64,000 nt of DNA from UBA5336 sp964492485 (GTDB lineage Bacteria; Pseudomonadota; Alphaproteobacteria; Caulobacterales; Hyphomonadaceae). Shown in pieces: positions 1 through 9,276 of this stretch (position 1 is its first letter; each line of letters starts with the position of its first letter). The notes beneath the pieces were generated by a model. It had not been told where the DNA came from. It made no database searches and worked only from the letters and a program-made list of their open reading frames with translations. Location: positions 301,927 to 365,926 of the forward strand of contig CAZBKM010000001.1 of assembly GCA_964492485.1 (NCBI GenBank). The letters are read 5' to 3'. The translations under genes were made by a program, and so were the position numbers.

Positions 1-1
1 G

Positions 2-388
2 CGCAAGGTCCGCCTTGGTCCCGACGTCGCCGACCTGCGCCCCGCGGAACTGTCCGGCGGGATGCAGAAGCGCGTGGCCCTGGCCAGAGCCATCATTGCC
101 AGTCCCGACGTCATATTCTTTGACGAGCCGACGACAGGCCTGGACCCGATCACGGCGGATGCCATCAACGATCTGATCATCGAGCAAGCAAAGGCTCTGG
201 GCGCGGCGACGGTCTCGATTACCCACGACATGGCCTCGGCCCGCAAGATCGCCGACGAGATCGCGATGCTGTTCGAAGGGCGAATCATCTGGCGCGGACC
301 CGCCGCCCAGATCGACGAGAGCGGCAATGACTACGTCCACCAGTTCGTGAACGGGCACGCGGACGGCCCGATCCAGCCCGCCCTGTAG
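2..388 (+). CDS. mlaF: Phospholipid/organic-solvent ABC transporter ATP-binding protein, MlaF type (5' end outside window)
   Basis: Only the C-terminal 128 codons are present; the frame is open from base 2. The ABC signature LSGGMQKRVALARA is followed by Walker B (VIFFDEPTTGLDP) and the switch histidine (SITHDMASA). The M after GG in the signature, and the short tail after the H-loop, fit the MlaF/Ttg2A family. This is the cytoplasmic ATPase of the inner-membrane complex that moves phospholipid between the two membranes. MlaE would be expected upstream, outside the window. No mlaD gene follows, so the mla genes are split or end here. Family assignment rests on the signature region only. Confidence 0.75.
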   Translation, partial: RKVRLGPDVADLRPAELSGGMQKRVALARAIIASPDVIFFDEPTTGLDPITADAINDLIIEQAKALGAATVSITHDMASARKIADEIAMLFEGRIIWRGPAAQIDESGNDYVHQFVNGHADGPIQPAL

Positions 389-572
389 GCAGTCCCGCCG
401 AACCGCGAGCAGGCCCGGTTTCGACGCAGGGCCGTCCCCGACATTGGCCGAGTATTTGCCGGAATCGGCCCGTACCTTGCAGGCCAGGGCGATACGGGGC
501 GCCGCGGTCACATCCGGTTCACCGATCCGTGCGAGAAATCGCCGATCCCGCCACTTTTCAGGAGGACCGGGC

Positions 573-2411
573 GTGGTCATTTTTGCGAACATGGCACTTC
601 CCATCGCCCCATCCCTGAAAACGATCCCCTTTCTGAAGGACGTGCCTGCACGCACGCTGCGCGCGGCCGGGCGGGAGGCGACCTGGTTCTCGCTGCCCGC
701 GGGCGCCGCCCTGTTCGAGGCGGGCGAGAAGGCCGACTGCATCTATTTCGTCCTGTCCGGCAGTCTCGGTACGTTCCGCCGGGCCCCCGATGGCCGCGTG
801 GAATTCATGGGCCATGTGAGGGCCGGTGAACCGGTTGGCGAGATGGCGCTCTTCCTTGGCGGAATCGACATCGATGGGGATGGCGAGATCGACGATGCGC
901 CCCACTCCAATTCGGTATATGCGCTCAGGGATTCCGAGATCCTGCGCATCTCGCGCAGGGGCTTCGAGCGGATCATCAAGGCCGACCCGGAAATCTTGCA
1001 GGCGCTGATCCGGCTCATGCTCCTGCGGTTGCGCCAGTCGGGACGACGCTCGCGCCGGGCCGAGCCGAAGATCTATGCCCTCATTGCCACATCGCCCACC
1101 ATAGATGTGCGCCTGCGGGCGAGTGCGCTGCGCAACACGCTCGAACGCATGGGTCTCGACGCCGTGATCGTGAACGAGCAGCAGGGCAACGACCAGCCCA
1201 ACACCTGGTTCGATCGGCTCGAGGCCGACCATGACGCGGTGATCCTGACGGCGTCTATCGGCGATACGGCCTGGTACCGGCTCGCCATGCGCCAGGCCGA
1301 CCGGATCTGGGTTCTGGCCCGCGCCGATGCCCGCCCTTCCAATCCCCTGCTGCCGGAAGATCCAAGCCCGGCCCGCACCATGAAGCTGGTCGACGTGATC
1401 CTTCTGCATCACGGCATGGACCGCCGCGCCGCAAGACCGGAGGACTGGTGCAACGCGGCCGGTGCCAGCCGCATCTTCCACTGGTCCGGCGTGGAGAGCC
1501 GCGATTGCGACCGGCTGGCCCGGGTCATGGCCGGGCGGACCGTCGGCCTCGTCCTGTCGGGCGGTGGCGCGCGCGCCTATGCTCATATCGGTGTGATCAA
1601 GGCCATGCGCGAACTGGGCCTGCCGATCGATTTCGCCGGCGGCTCCTCGATGGGCGCTGTGGTGGCGGCCTGCGTCGCCATGGGCTGGGAGATCGAGGAG
1701 ATCGACCAACGTATCCGCAAGGCGTTCGTCGACAGCAATCCCCTGAATGACTGGACGCTGCCGGTGGTGGGCCTCGTCAAGGGCAAGCGCGTCAATGCCC
1801 GCCTGAAGGAACATTTCGGCGACGTCGAGATCGGAGACCTGGACATTCCGTTCTACTGCGTCTCGACGAACCTTACCGACGGCGCCTATCGGGTGCATCG
1901 CCATGGCAGGCTGCGCGATGCGCTGCGGGCGTCGATCTCCCTGCCCGGCATCCTGCCACCCTATGTCCATGAGGGCGAGGTGCTGGTGGACGGCGCGGTG
2001 CTGAACAATTTCCCAGTGGACGTGATGCGCGATCTTCACCGCGGACTTACGGTCGGCAGTGATGTGGCGAGGGCGCCCCAGGGACTGCGGGCGGAGGAGT
2101 TCCGCGACCCGCCAGGCTTCTTCGGCTGGGTGATGCGTCATGGCTGGTCGGCCGCACCCCCGATCGCCAGCCTCCTGATGCGCTCGGCGACCGTCAGCGT
2201 GAATCCGACCGAAGGCCGGGATCTCGCCGACGTCCTGATCCTTCCGAACCTGGACGATGTGCAGCTTCGCGACTGGACGGCCTATGACCGCGCCGTCGCA
2301 GCAGGATATGAAGCCGCCATGTCGGCCCTGCAGGGCGCGACCCTGTTTCCGAAAGAGGGCGAAACCGTCTCTCAGCGGTCGACCGAATCGCCGTCGATCG
2401 TCACGGTTTGA
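573..2411 (+). CDS. Patatin-like phospholipase with N-terminal cyclic-nucleotide-binding-like domain
   Basis: 612 aa. GTG start at 573 is chosen because AGGAGG lies 7 nt upstream (560-565); the alternative ATG at 591 lacks this spacing. Residues about 15-150 form a cNMP-binding beta-barrel fold (IYFVLSGSLGTFRR, GEPVGEMALF). A middle region of about 160-300 resembles the linker of NTE-type bacterial esterases. The C-terminal patatin domain has the oxyanion loop LSGGGARAYAHIG, nucleophile Ser359 in GSSMG and dyad Asp473 in VDGA. Predicted serine lysophospholipase/esterase. Odd point: the phosphate-binding cassette carries an insertion, DIDGDGEIDD (residues 99-108), resembling an EF-hand loop, and the usual cAMP-contacting Arg is not evident. 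It runs convergently toward the lysozyme gene 10 bp away. Confidence 0.85.
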   Translation: MVIFANMALPIAPSLKTIPFLKDVPARTLRAAGREATWFSLPAGAALFEAGEKADCIYFVLSGSLGTFRRAPDGRVEFMGHVRAGEPVGEMALFLGGIDIDGDGEIDDAPHSNSVYALRDSEILRISRRGFERIIKADPEILQALIRLMLLRLRQSGRRSRRAEPKIYALIATSPTIDVRLRASALRNTLERMGLDAVIVNEQQGNDQPNTWFDRLEADHDAVILTASIGDTAWYRLAMRQADRIWVLARADARPSNPLLPEDPSPARTMKLVDVILLHHGMDRRAARPEDWCNAAGASRIFHWSGVESRDCDRLARVMAGRTVGLVLSGGGARAYAHIGVIKAMRELGLPIDFAGGSSMGAVVAACVAMGWEIEEIDQRIRKAFVDSNPLNDWTLPVVGLVKGKRVNARLKEHFGDVEIGDLDIPFYCVSTNLTDGAYRVHRHGRLRDALRASISLPGILPPYVHEGEVLVDGAVLNNFPVDVMRDLHRGLTVGSDVARAPQGLRAEEFRDPPGFFGWVMRHGWSAAPPIASLLMRSATVSVNPTEGRDLADVLILPNLDDVQLRDWTAYDRAVAAGYEAAMSALQGATLFPKEGETVSQRSTESPSIVTV

Positions 2412-2421
2412 GCGCTCGGGA

Positions 2422-3672
2422 TCAGGTGCGGGCGTCGTCCCGGTCAGCCACGTCCCGCACCGTGTAATAGGCCATGATCAGCGTCAGCATCACACCCAGG
2501 AACAGGGCGAACGGCCCGGCATACGCATCCCAGCCTGCGCCGCCAGCCGGCGTGCGCCCCGCCGCCGCGCCCATCCGCGTCAGTCCCCAGGCGCAGATCC
2601 CCAGTCCGACGAGGGCGGTGGCGGCATAGAGAGCCGTCGATATCCAGGCAGGCGGCGCCGTGCCACCCTGTGCCGGCGGCGCCGGCAGGTCGCAGGGCGC
2701 CAGATCGTCGATGAAGCCCACGGACCGCCCCGTGTCGGCAACCTCCCCCTCCGGTGCGTCGTCGGCTTCGTCGAGCGGCTCACCCAGTGGTTCGACCGGC
2801 GCGGCAGCCGCCGACGGGTCAGCAGTTTGCGGACGCGAGATGGCCGACGCCGCCAGGCGCGAAACGGCGTCCTGGATCTCCCTGACCTTTTCCGGGCCGG
2901 GCCGGGCGGACGTGTCCGCGATGGCGTCTGGCCGCTCGACCGGTTCCCCCAGTATCCGCGTCAGCCGGTCGCCGAGAGACCGGGCGGCCGCCTGCACCCG
3001 ACCCGGTTCAGCCTCAGCTTCCGGACCGGACGAGGGGGCCGCCTCGCCCACGGTTGCGGCGGCTTCACAGTCGCGAGCGGGCTCGCGCGCGGCGGGCGCA
3101 TCCTGGACCTGCGCAGGGGCGCTCACGGAGCCTGCGCGCCAGGCCCAGAGGTTTTCCTCTCGCTGGCGGTCAGGCCTGGGACGGACTATGGGACTCGGCG
3201 CCTCCGGCCGACCCCGGCTGTCATCGAGAAACAGCGCCCGTTCGGCCGCACGGCGCCGGACCAGGGCGTCCACGATGATGGCCCGCCCGCCAATTCGCGC
3301 CACGCGCCAGTCACCCATCGCTTCCGCCGCCTTGAGCGGCTGGCCGGAATTGATGAGCGCCAGCGTGTCCGATCGCGCAAACGCGTCGGCACCGACATTA
3401 AAGGCGAAAGACACCAGCGCATCGAACTGACCCTGGGACAGGGGCGCCAGCACCAGGCGGCTTACCAGCGCCTCCACCGGCGGCAGGTCGTACTCGCGAA
3501 GGACCAGCGTGGCTTCGGCCTCGGTGAGGCGGACACCGGCCCTCGCGCCGCGGACATGCCCGTAGCCCACGATCCAGCGACCGTCACCGAGGCTCACCGC
3601 CTCGGCGCGAAACCCTTCAAACCGCTTGATGAGGGCCAAACCCTCGCGCGAGGTGCGCATGGTCCGTGCCAT
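2422..3672 (-). CDS. GH24 (T4-type) lysozyme with C-terminal membrane anchor
   Basis: 416 aa. ATG at 3672 is chosen for a GGAG 6 nt upstream; ATG 3660 is also possible. Residues about 8-150 are a glycoside hydrolase 24 domain. The catalytic Glu is in KRFEGFR (Glu19), with GDGRWIVGYGH and the core LSQGQFDALVSFAFNVG. A long Ala/Pro/acidic linker (about 160-340) follows, then two hydrophobic segments (about 343-366 and 384-404) and a charged tail. No N-terminal signal peptide is visible, so how the catalytic domain would reach peptidoglycan is unclear. There are no phage genes nearby, so this is probably a chromosomal cell-wall enzyme rather than an endolysin. It lies downstream of and parallel to mgtE. 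Confidence 0.8.
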   Translation of the reverse strand: MARTMRTSREGLALIKRFEGFRAEAVSLGDGRWIVGYGHVRGARAGVRLTEAEATLVLREYDLPPVEALVSRLVLAPLSQGQFDALVSFAFNVGADAFARSDTLALINSGQPLKAAEAMGDWRVARIGGRAIIVDALVRRRAAERALFLDDSRGRPEAPSPIVRPRPDRQREENLWAWRAGSVSAPAQVQDAPAAREPARDCEAAATVGEAAPSSGPEAEAEPGRVQAAARSLGDRLTRILGEPVERPDAIADTSARPGPEKVREIQDAVSRLAASAISRPQTADPSAAAAPVEPLGEPLDEADDAPEGEVADTGRSVGFIDDLAPCDLPAPPAQGGTAPPAWISTALYAATALVGLGICAWGLTRMGAAAGRTPAGGAGWDAYAGPFALFLGVMLTLIMAYYTVRDVADRDDART

Positions 3673-3774
3673 CCCTTGCTCCGATTGCGCGTGCACCGTT
3701 CTGGTGCAGGCGGATTGCTCTGGATTTCGGGTCTGCAAGCCGGGGGCCAGAAGACCGCCCTGCCCTGCCCAAGG

Positions 3775-5157
3775 TTACAATAATACGAGCGTTGCCAGCC
3801 CAAGAAAGCTGAAGAATGCGATTACGTCGGTCAGTGTCAAAACGAACACGGACGAGGCCACCGCCGGGTCGGCACCCAGGCGCTTCAGACCCAGCGGGAC
3901 AAGAACGCCCGACAGGCCAGCCCAGAGAAAGGTGGTGAGCATCGCCACGCCGATCACGCCGGCCAGGAGCGGGTCGCGAAACCATCCGAACGCAATTGCG
4001 GCAACGGCAAGCGCAAAGACAATGCCGTTGGCCACACCCGTCAGCGTCTCGCGCAGGATCGCGCGCCGGGCCGCAGAGCCCTCCAGTTCGCGCTCGGCGA
4101 TGGCGCGCACCGAAACCGCAAGACCCTGGCTTCCGGCATTGCCCCCTAGGGCGGCGACGACCGGCATGAGTATGGCAAGCTGGACGAGACTGTTGAGCGT
4201 GTCCTCGAACAGGGAGATCACGCCGGAGACCAGAAACGCGGTGACCAGGTTAACCGCCAGCCAGGGCGCACGCGAGCGCACCGATCGATAGACGGTGCCC
4301 TGGCCATCGCCGCTGCCCACATTCGACAGCGCCAGAAGGTCCTCCGTGTTCTCCGTCTGGATGACGTGGACCATGTCATCCACGGTGATCATGCCGATCA
4401 GCCTGTCGTCGGCATCGGTCACGGGTGCCGACGCCAGGGAGTATTTCTGGAACTGGTAGGCGACTTCTTCCTGATCCATCCGGGCGGTGATCGAGGACTG
4501 GCGCGGCTGCATGATCTCCGAGAGGGGCACCTCGCGCCGGGTCCGCAGAAGCATCGACAGGGACACGCAGCCGCGAATGTGCATCGCAGGATCGACGACA
4601 TAGAGCTCGTAGAATTGCTCCGGCAGGTCTTCACCCATGGCGCGGGCATGATCGATGGCCTGGCCCACGGTCCAGAATTCCGGCGCTGCGACGAATTCGC
4701 GCTGCATGAGGCGACCGGCGGTCTCTTCCTCATAGGCAAGACCCTGTTCCAGGGCCGCGCGGTCGGTGGGCGCCATGTCGCGCAGCACCCTCTGGACGCG
4801 GTCGGCATCCAGGTCTTCGAGAATCGCCGTCGCGTCGTCGGAATCGAGCGCGTCGATCGCTTCGGCGAGGACCGCATCGGGCAGCGCATCGACGGCCGTC
4901 TCGCGGTAGTCGTCGCGCAGTTCGATCAGGATCGTGGCCGGCAACTCGGCGCCCAGCAGACCGACCGCCCCGATGAAGGCGTCACGCCCGAGCTGTTCCA
5001 GCGCATCGGCCGCATCGGCAGGGTGCATGGACAGAAGCCCACGCGACAGCCAGCGAAGATCCCCCTCGCTTACCGCATCCGCGATGTCCTGGATCAGGAC
5101 GGGGTCGATCTCGCCGCGATCATCGCGGTCGGACGTATCGGAGGACGTAACGCTCAT
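3775..5157 (-). CDS. mgtE: Magnesium transporter MgtE
   Basis: 460 aa, normal family length. Domain order is canonical: acidic helical MgtE N-domain (about 30-130), a CBS pair (about 135-265) that senses cytosolic Mg2+, then a five-helix membrane domain (about 285-460). The membrane domain holds the signature PVVAALGGNAGSQ, which lines the ion pore. It acts in the inner membrane as a gated Mg2+ channel. The upstream 420 bases hold no gene. No Mg riboswitch could be recognised there. Confidence 0.95.
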   Translation of the reverse strand: MSVTSSDTSDRDDRGEIDPVLIQDIADAVSEGDLRWLSRGLLSMHPADAADALEQLGRDAFIGAVGLLGAELPATILIELRDDYRETAVDALPDAVLAEAIDALDSDDATAILEDLDADRVQRVLRDMAPTDRAALEQGLAYEEETAGRLMQREFVAAPEFWTVGQAIDHARAMGEDLPEQFYELYVVDPAMHIRGCVSLSMLLRTRREVPLSEIMQPRQSSITARMDQEEVAYQFQKYSLASAPVTDADDRLIGMITVDDMVHVIQTENTEDLLALSNVGSGDGQGTVYRSVRSRAPWLAVNLVTAFLVSGVISLFEDTLNSLVQLAILMPVVAALGGNAGSQGLAVSVRAIAERELEGSAARRAILRETLTGVANGIVFALAVAAIAFGWFRDPLLAGVIGVAMLTTFLWAGLSGVLVPLGLKRLGADPAVASSVFVLTLTDVIAFFSFLGLATLVLL

Positions 5158-5577
5158 GGCGCTCGATTAGCAGGGCGCGCGCTGGCTGGCGAGCGGGTCT
5201 GTTCCAGCCCGCCTGACCCGGCGCGATTGAGAGATGTCCCTCCTCGCCGAGCCCAGAGAGACCCCCGGCCGGACCCAATTCCCCTGTCATCAACAGGGGC
5301 AGCGCCACGACCCTTGGGCCGATGAAAGCCTTCAAAGAGCGCCTGCATCGGTCACGGCGCGACCACGCCGTCATCAGCGTCCGCGCACTTTCAGCGCCGG
5401 ATCTTGCACCCGAGAGGACCAGAGGTCACGCGTGACGGCAAACGACTGATTCCAGGACTAACCCGTCCGGGTGGAGTCCAAGCCGGGTACGGATGAGAGG
5501 CCTGTCCTCGAACGGCACCACAGCCCAGAGCGCGACCCAAGTGAGGCCAGAAGGGCCGATACGGGGTCATCCAAGAA
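5158..5577. other. Gene-free stretch between mgtE and tRNA-Leu
   Basis: 420 bases with no convincing coding region; the short open frames lack family-like sequence or a good ribosome binding site. A 7-bp hairpin, CCCCTGT/ACAGGGG, lies at 5281-5299. It would be in the mgtE leader if transcription starts upstream of it. It has no T-tract and no recognisable riboswitch core. Processed tRNA-Leu transcripts also run into this region. Confidence 0.5.
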
Positions 5578-5662
5578 TGGTGCGGTCGAGAGGACTCGAA
5601 CCTCCACGGGTTGCCCCACAGCGACCTCAACGCTGCGCGTCTACCAGTTCCGCCACGACCGC
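5578..5662 (-). tRNA. tRNA-Leu (anticodon GAG)
   Basis: Folds as a class II tRNA of 85 nt including encoded CCA. Acceptor GCGGTCG pairs with CGACCGC. The D-loop contains GGCGGAACTGGTAGAC. Anticodon stem CAGCG/CGCTG encloses loop TTGAGGT with anticodon GAG. A long variable arm is followed by GGTTCGAGTCC in the T-arm. It is the minus-strand gene divergent from lipB. Confidence 0.95.
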
Positions 5663-5741
5663 ATGATTCCAGCGAACCAAGGCGTCCCTATACAGGACTG
5701 AGCGCCTATGTGAAGTCCCGAACCTGTCCTATATCGGCGTC

Positions 5742-6467
5742 ATGATTCATCCCCCCGATCGCGTCGGCTGGGCCGCCTCCAACGGTCTCGTTCCCTATCC
5801 CGAAGCCCTTGCGGCCATGGAAGCCCACGCCCGTGCGATTCGTGACGGGCGCGCCGGGGAGCTCGTCTGGCTGCTGGAACATCCCCCCCTTTACACCGCC
5901 GGAACGACGGCACGGCCCACTGATCTGCGCGACGCCGACCGGTTCCCCGTCTACAGCGCGGGACGCGGAGGGCAGTACACCTATCACGGCCCAGGCCAGC
6001 GGGTGGCCTATGTCATGCTCGATGTTGCCGCACGCGGTCGCGACGTCCGCGCCTTCGTGGCCGCGCTCGAGCGCTGGATCATTGCGGCGCTGGCGGACTT
6101 CAACGTCCGTGCCGATGTGCGCGAAGGACGCGTCGGCGTGTGGGTCGATCGCACACGCCCCGGCGGACCTTTGCGCGAGGACAAGATTGCAGCCATAGGC
6201 ATTCGCCTGAAACGCTGGGTCAGCTTTCACGGGATCGCACTGAACGTCGAGCCCGATCTGTCACATTTCAACGGCATCACGCCCTGCGGGATCGACGATC
6301 CGCGTTATGGCGTGACCAGCCTTGTCGATCTGGGTCTGCCGGTTGGGCTTCAGGATGTCGATATGGCGCTACGACGGGCCTTCGAGCAGGTCTTCGAAAC
6401 GCAGACCGTGGCTCAACCTCCGCTCCTGGACGGCGTGCCGGCGGTTGCGACGGCCGATGACGCCTGA
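5742..6467 (+). CDS. lipB: Lipoyl(octanoyl) transferase LipB
   Basis: 241 aa. Transfers octanoate from octanoyl-ACP to lipoyl domains of 2-oxoacid dehydrogenases and GcvH, the first step of lipoate attachment. The family motif RGGQYTYHGPGQ (residues 75-86), catalytic Lys148 (EDKIAAIG) and Cys182 (GITPCGI) are all present. The C-terminal 25 residues are a low-complexity extension beyond the usual core. ATG 5742 is the first start after tRNA-Leu. The gene is monocistronic: the next genes run in the opposite direction and end 24 bp away. Confidence 0.95.
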   Translation: MIHPPDRVGWAASNGLVPYPEALAAMEAHARAIRDGRAGELVWLLEHPPLYTAGTTARPTDLRDADRFPVYSAGRGGQYTYHGPGQRVAYVMLDVAARGRDVRAFVAALERWIIAALADFNVRADVREGRVGVWVDRTRPGGPLREDKIAAIGIRLKRWVSFHGIALNVEPDLSHFNGITPCGIDDPRYGVTSLVDLGLPVGLQDVDMALRRAFEQVFETQTVAQPPLLDGVPAVATADDA

Positions 6468-6490
6468 GCCGCGATTGCCCCGACGTTGCA

Positions 6491-7213
6491 TCAGTCTGTG
6501 GCCTGCGCGGGCATCCGGTCGAGGCGTTCGCGGATGGTCCCGCCTCCGGTCGGCAAGCGGCCGACCCACATCAGGCTCCAGATCGTCACGCCGATCAGGC
6601 CCACCGACCAGGCGAGAATGGCGGGGCCACCGGCCGCCTGCACGATCGCGTCCTGGCGGGTCGCGGGCGGATCATTGTCGCGTCCACCACGCTGCGAACC
6701 GCGCCGCCGATCGGACCGGACATCCGACGACGCGGACTCCACGGCCTCTCCGCCTGATCCTGCGGCTGCCGCCGTCTGGCGGGCGTCGAAAGCGGCATTC
6801 GCCCGACTGCCTGCGGCGATGAACACTGCAAGGCCGAGAATCACCGGTAGCGATACCAGCACGGCCCACAGGGCCGAACGGCGCGCATCCGCGAGGCGTC
6901 GCAGGTGCAGCACGAACGAGCAGACGAGCGTCAGCCCCACGGTCGCGCCAAAGATCCCGAAGGCCAGGCCCGGCGACGGGGCTTCCGCCCCGGACGCCGC
7001 CATGATGCCGATGAAAAGCAGCGGCAGGACCAGCGCCAGCACCCGTGCAAAGAACAGCACCGTCCAGGCGCGCGTGAAGTGAAGCCTGGAGGTCCGGCCA
7101 AAAGGCCAGAACAGCGTCGGCAGCCAGGCAAGCTGCGCCGGCGCATCGCGCGGATCCTCGATCCAGGGCCGTTTCGGGTCGATGGGACGTGCGGTCTCGG
7201 ACGACCAGCTCAT
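6491..7213 (-). CDS. DUF805-like membrane protein
   Basis: 240 aa with about four hydrophobic segments. The N-terminal part (PFGRTSRLHFTRAWTV) and the motif LHLRRLADARRSALWA match the DUF805 pattern, which normally reads GRxxRxxFW ... xxRRLHDxGxSGWW. A hydrophilic, Arg/Asp-rich insertion (about 145-185) separates the last membrane segment. Its ATG overlaps the stop of the upstream DUF805 gene by 4 bp (ATGA), so the two are translationally coupled. Function unknown for the family. Confidence 0.65.
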   Translation of the reverse strand: MSWSSETARPIDPKRPWIEDPRDAPAQLAWLPTLFWPFGRTSRLHFTRAWTVLFFARVLALVLPLLFIGIMAASGAEAPSPGLAFGIFGATVGLTLVCSFVLHLRRLADARRSALWAVLVSLPVILGLAVFIAAGSRANAAFDARQTAAAAGSGGEAVESASSDVRSDRRRGSQRGGRDNDPPATRQDAIVQAAGGPAILAWSVGLIGVTIWSLMWVGRLPTGGGTIRERLDRMPAQATD

Positions 7214-7734
7214 GCGCCGCTTCCGTCTCGGCCATATCCTTGCGGCGGGCCATACGCATTGTGACCCGGCTCGGACCGTAGCGCGGCCAGGATGTATCCA
7301 AGGAGCAGGTTCACGCCCAACATCGCCACCGTGACCGGAGCGAAGGTCCGCTCCTGCAGGTCGGCCATGAATTGCGGTGAGTTCGCATAGGCGTCATCTT
7401 CCATCGCCGTCTGCAGCACCTCACCGGCAAACAGGCTGACGAGCACCAGGGCGATGATCCCGACCACCACTGTCCAGACAAAGGCAATCAGCAGAACCCA
7501 CGCACCCGACGCACCGGCATCGTGCAGGCGCTTCACGAAGACCGCGAACGTAGCCCAGAGCAGCACCAGTCCGCCGATGAAATTGACCCCGCCGACAAGG
7601 GCATTTCCCGGCCCGGCGGCATAGGCAATGACGCTCAGCACGATGTTCGCGCCGAGTATGAGGATATAGGCACGCCAGAAGGCGGGTGGCCCCAGACGGC
7701 CCTGGGGGCTCAAGAAGACGCTGGCAGACGGCAT
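7210..7734 (-). CDS. DUF805 family inner-membrane protein
   Basis: 174 aa from ATG 7734; an in-frame upstream start at 7761 is possible. Four predicted membrane helices. The DUF805 signature is clear: QGRLGPPAFWRAYI near the N-terminus and FVKRLHDAGASGAWVLL after helix 2. It is the first gene of a two-gene unit with a second, more divergent DUF805-like protein (4-bp overlap). An AT-rich inverted repeat, TTATC/GATAA (about 7787-7803), lies just upstream and may be part of its promoter. Role unknown. Confidence 0.75.
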   Translation of the reverse strand: MPSASVFLSPQGRLGPPAFWRAYILILGANIVLSVIAYAAGPGNALVGGVNFIGGLVLLWATFAVFVKRLHDAGASGAWVLLIAFVWTVVVGIIALVLVSLFAGEVLQTAMEDDAYANSPQFMADLQERTFAPVTVAMLGVNLLLGYILAALRSEPGHNAYGPPQGYGRDGSGA

Positions 7735-7824
7735 GAGGCGGTGTCCCTGTCGGTTCCTCACACGCAGGTAGCCTGATCCACCTGATTTATCAATATTCGA
7801 TAAGACGCTTTTCCGGTCCGCCCC

Positions 7825-9186
7825 TTACACCGCCCTGGCGTGGCGGGCCGGTTCTGCCGTCCCGGCCGGGGGGGCATGGGCGTCCAGGCATTGAGCCACG
7901 AGCCGCACCAACGGTCGCGCGGCGGGGGGCACCGTAAGGCGCCGCCCGTCGATCCGGCAAAGGCCCCTGACCGCCAGCGGCGCAGCCGCATCACAGGCCG
8001 AATCCAGCGTGTCCGGGGCGATGCCGAACTCGGCGCAAAGCGCGCCCAGATCCACTTCGAACCGGCACATCAGACGCTCGATGGCAGCGCCCCGCAGCCG
8101 GTCTTCGGCCTTGAGTGCCACGCCTCGCACGATCGGCAGGCACCGGGCGTCCAGGGCGGCGCGCCAGACCCGCACGTCCTTCGCCGTCTGGGCAAAGCCC
8201 TGCGCAAAGCTGGAAATTGCCGATGTTCCGAGCCCGATGAGGGTGTCGCACGGATCGTCGGTATAGCCCTGGAAGTTGCGTCGCAGCGTGCCGGCGGCGG
8301 CCGCCTGGGCCAGCGGATCATCGGGGCGTGCGAAATGGTCGAAGCCTACCGCGACATAACCCTGCCCCAGCAGCCGTTCGGCGATGGTCTCGGCCTGATC
8401 GGCCCGGCTGGCGACATCTGGCAGGGCCGTTTCATCGATGGCCTTCTGATGCCTGGCAAACCACGGCACATGGGCATAGCCGAAGACGGCGATGCGGTCG
8501 GCCCCCATGTCTGCCGCAAAATCCGCAGCCGCCTCCAGGTCTGCCACCGTCTGGTGGGGCAGCCCGTACATCAGATCCATGTTCACCGCGCGAACGCCGA
8601 CGGCGCGCAGGCCTTCCACGGCAGCCTCGATCAGCGAAGCTGGCTGAACGCGGTTGATCGCCGCCTGGACCCTGGGGGACAGGGTTTGCACGCCCAGGCT
8701 CGCGCGCGTTACCCCGCTGGCTCCCAGGGCGGACAGCCTGTCTGCGTCGAGCGATCGCGGGTCGAGTTCGACCGCGACCTCGGCATCGTCGCGCACGCCG
8801 AAGGCCCGCCGCAGATGCGCCAGCAGGGCGCTGAGATCCTCTGCCGAGAGGGCGTTGGGAGAACCGCCTCCCAGATGCACCTGGGCCGCCCCGCCATGGG
8901 GCGACAAGTGTCCGGACCAGAGATCGATCTCGCGATGGAGGTCAGCCATGTAGGCGGCGATCCGCCCATAGCCATTCGGCACGCTCGTATGGCAGCCACA
9001 ATACCAGCACAGGCGCTCGCAGAACGGTATATGGGCATACACGCTGATGGGGGCGTCGGGATCCAGATTGCCCGCCCAGGTGGCCACCTGGGAGGTCGTC
9101 ACAGCGTCGGTGAACGCCGTGGCGGGCGGATAGCTTGTGTAGCGGGGCACGGGGCGCGACGCGAGGTCGATCCAGTCCTGTCTCAT
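7825..9186 (-). CDS. hemN: Oxygen-independent coproporphyrinogen III oxidase
   Basis: 453 aa from ATG 9186. Radical-SAM enzyme that decarboxylates coproporphyrinogen III without O2 in haem synthesis. The N-terminal PRYTSYPPA and the CxxxCxxC cluster in PFCERLCWYCGCHT are diagnostic of true HemN, with the extra Cys that distinguishes it from HemW. MYGLPHQT and GFDHFARPDDPLA are also HemN-type. The C-terminal HemN domain is complete. No FNR box was found upstream, although this gene often has one. Confidence 0.93.
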   Translation of the reverse strand: MRQDWIDLASRPVPRYTSYPPATAFTDAVTTSQVATWAGNLDPDAPISVYAHIPFCERLCWYCGCHTSVPNGYGRIAAYMADLHREIDLWSGHLSPHGGAAQVHLGGGSPNALSAEDLSALLAHLRRAFGVRDDAEVAVELDPRSLDADRLSALGASGVTRASLGVQTLSPRVQAAINRVQPASLIEAAVEGLRAVGVRAVNMDLMYGLPHQTVADLEAAADFAADMGADRIAVFGYAHVPWFARHQKAIDETALPDVASRADQAETIAERLLGQGYVAVGFDHFARPDDPLAQAAAAGTLRRNFQGYTDDPCDTLIGLGTSAISSFAQGFAQTAKDVRVWRAALDARCLPIVRGVALKAEDRLRGAAIERLMCRFEVDLGALCAEFGIAPDTLDSACDAAAPLAVRGLCRIDGRRLTVPPAARPLVRLVAQCLDAHAPPAGTAEPARHARAV

Positions 9187-9276
9187 GGCGCCGCCATAGC
9201 GCGTCCTCGCCCGCGGCGCGATCACGGGAAACTACGGATGACACAAGGCCGCGGGCGGCCCGCCCTCGAAACGAGA

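Noticed and set aside
558..2141. 527-codon open frame antisense to the patatin gene
   Set aside because: Composition (His/Ala/Arg-rich, no domain) is typical of an antisense shadow in GC-rich DNA; the sense frame has full catalytic motifs.
2422..3672. Lysozyme taken as evidence of a prophage
   Set aside because: No holin, spanin, structural or integrase genes nearby, and the C-terminal anchor is unlike endolysins.
5281..5299. Hairpin CCCCTGT/ACAGGGG considered as a Mg riboswitch or terminator for mgtE
   Set aside because: Too small, no T-tract and no M-box core features.
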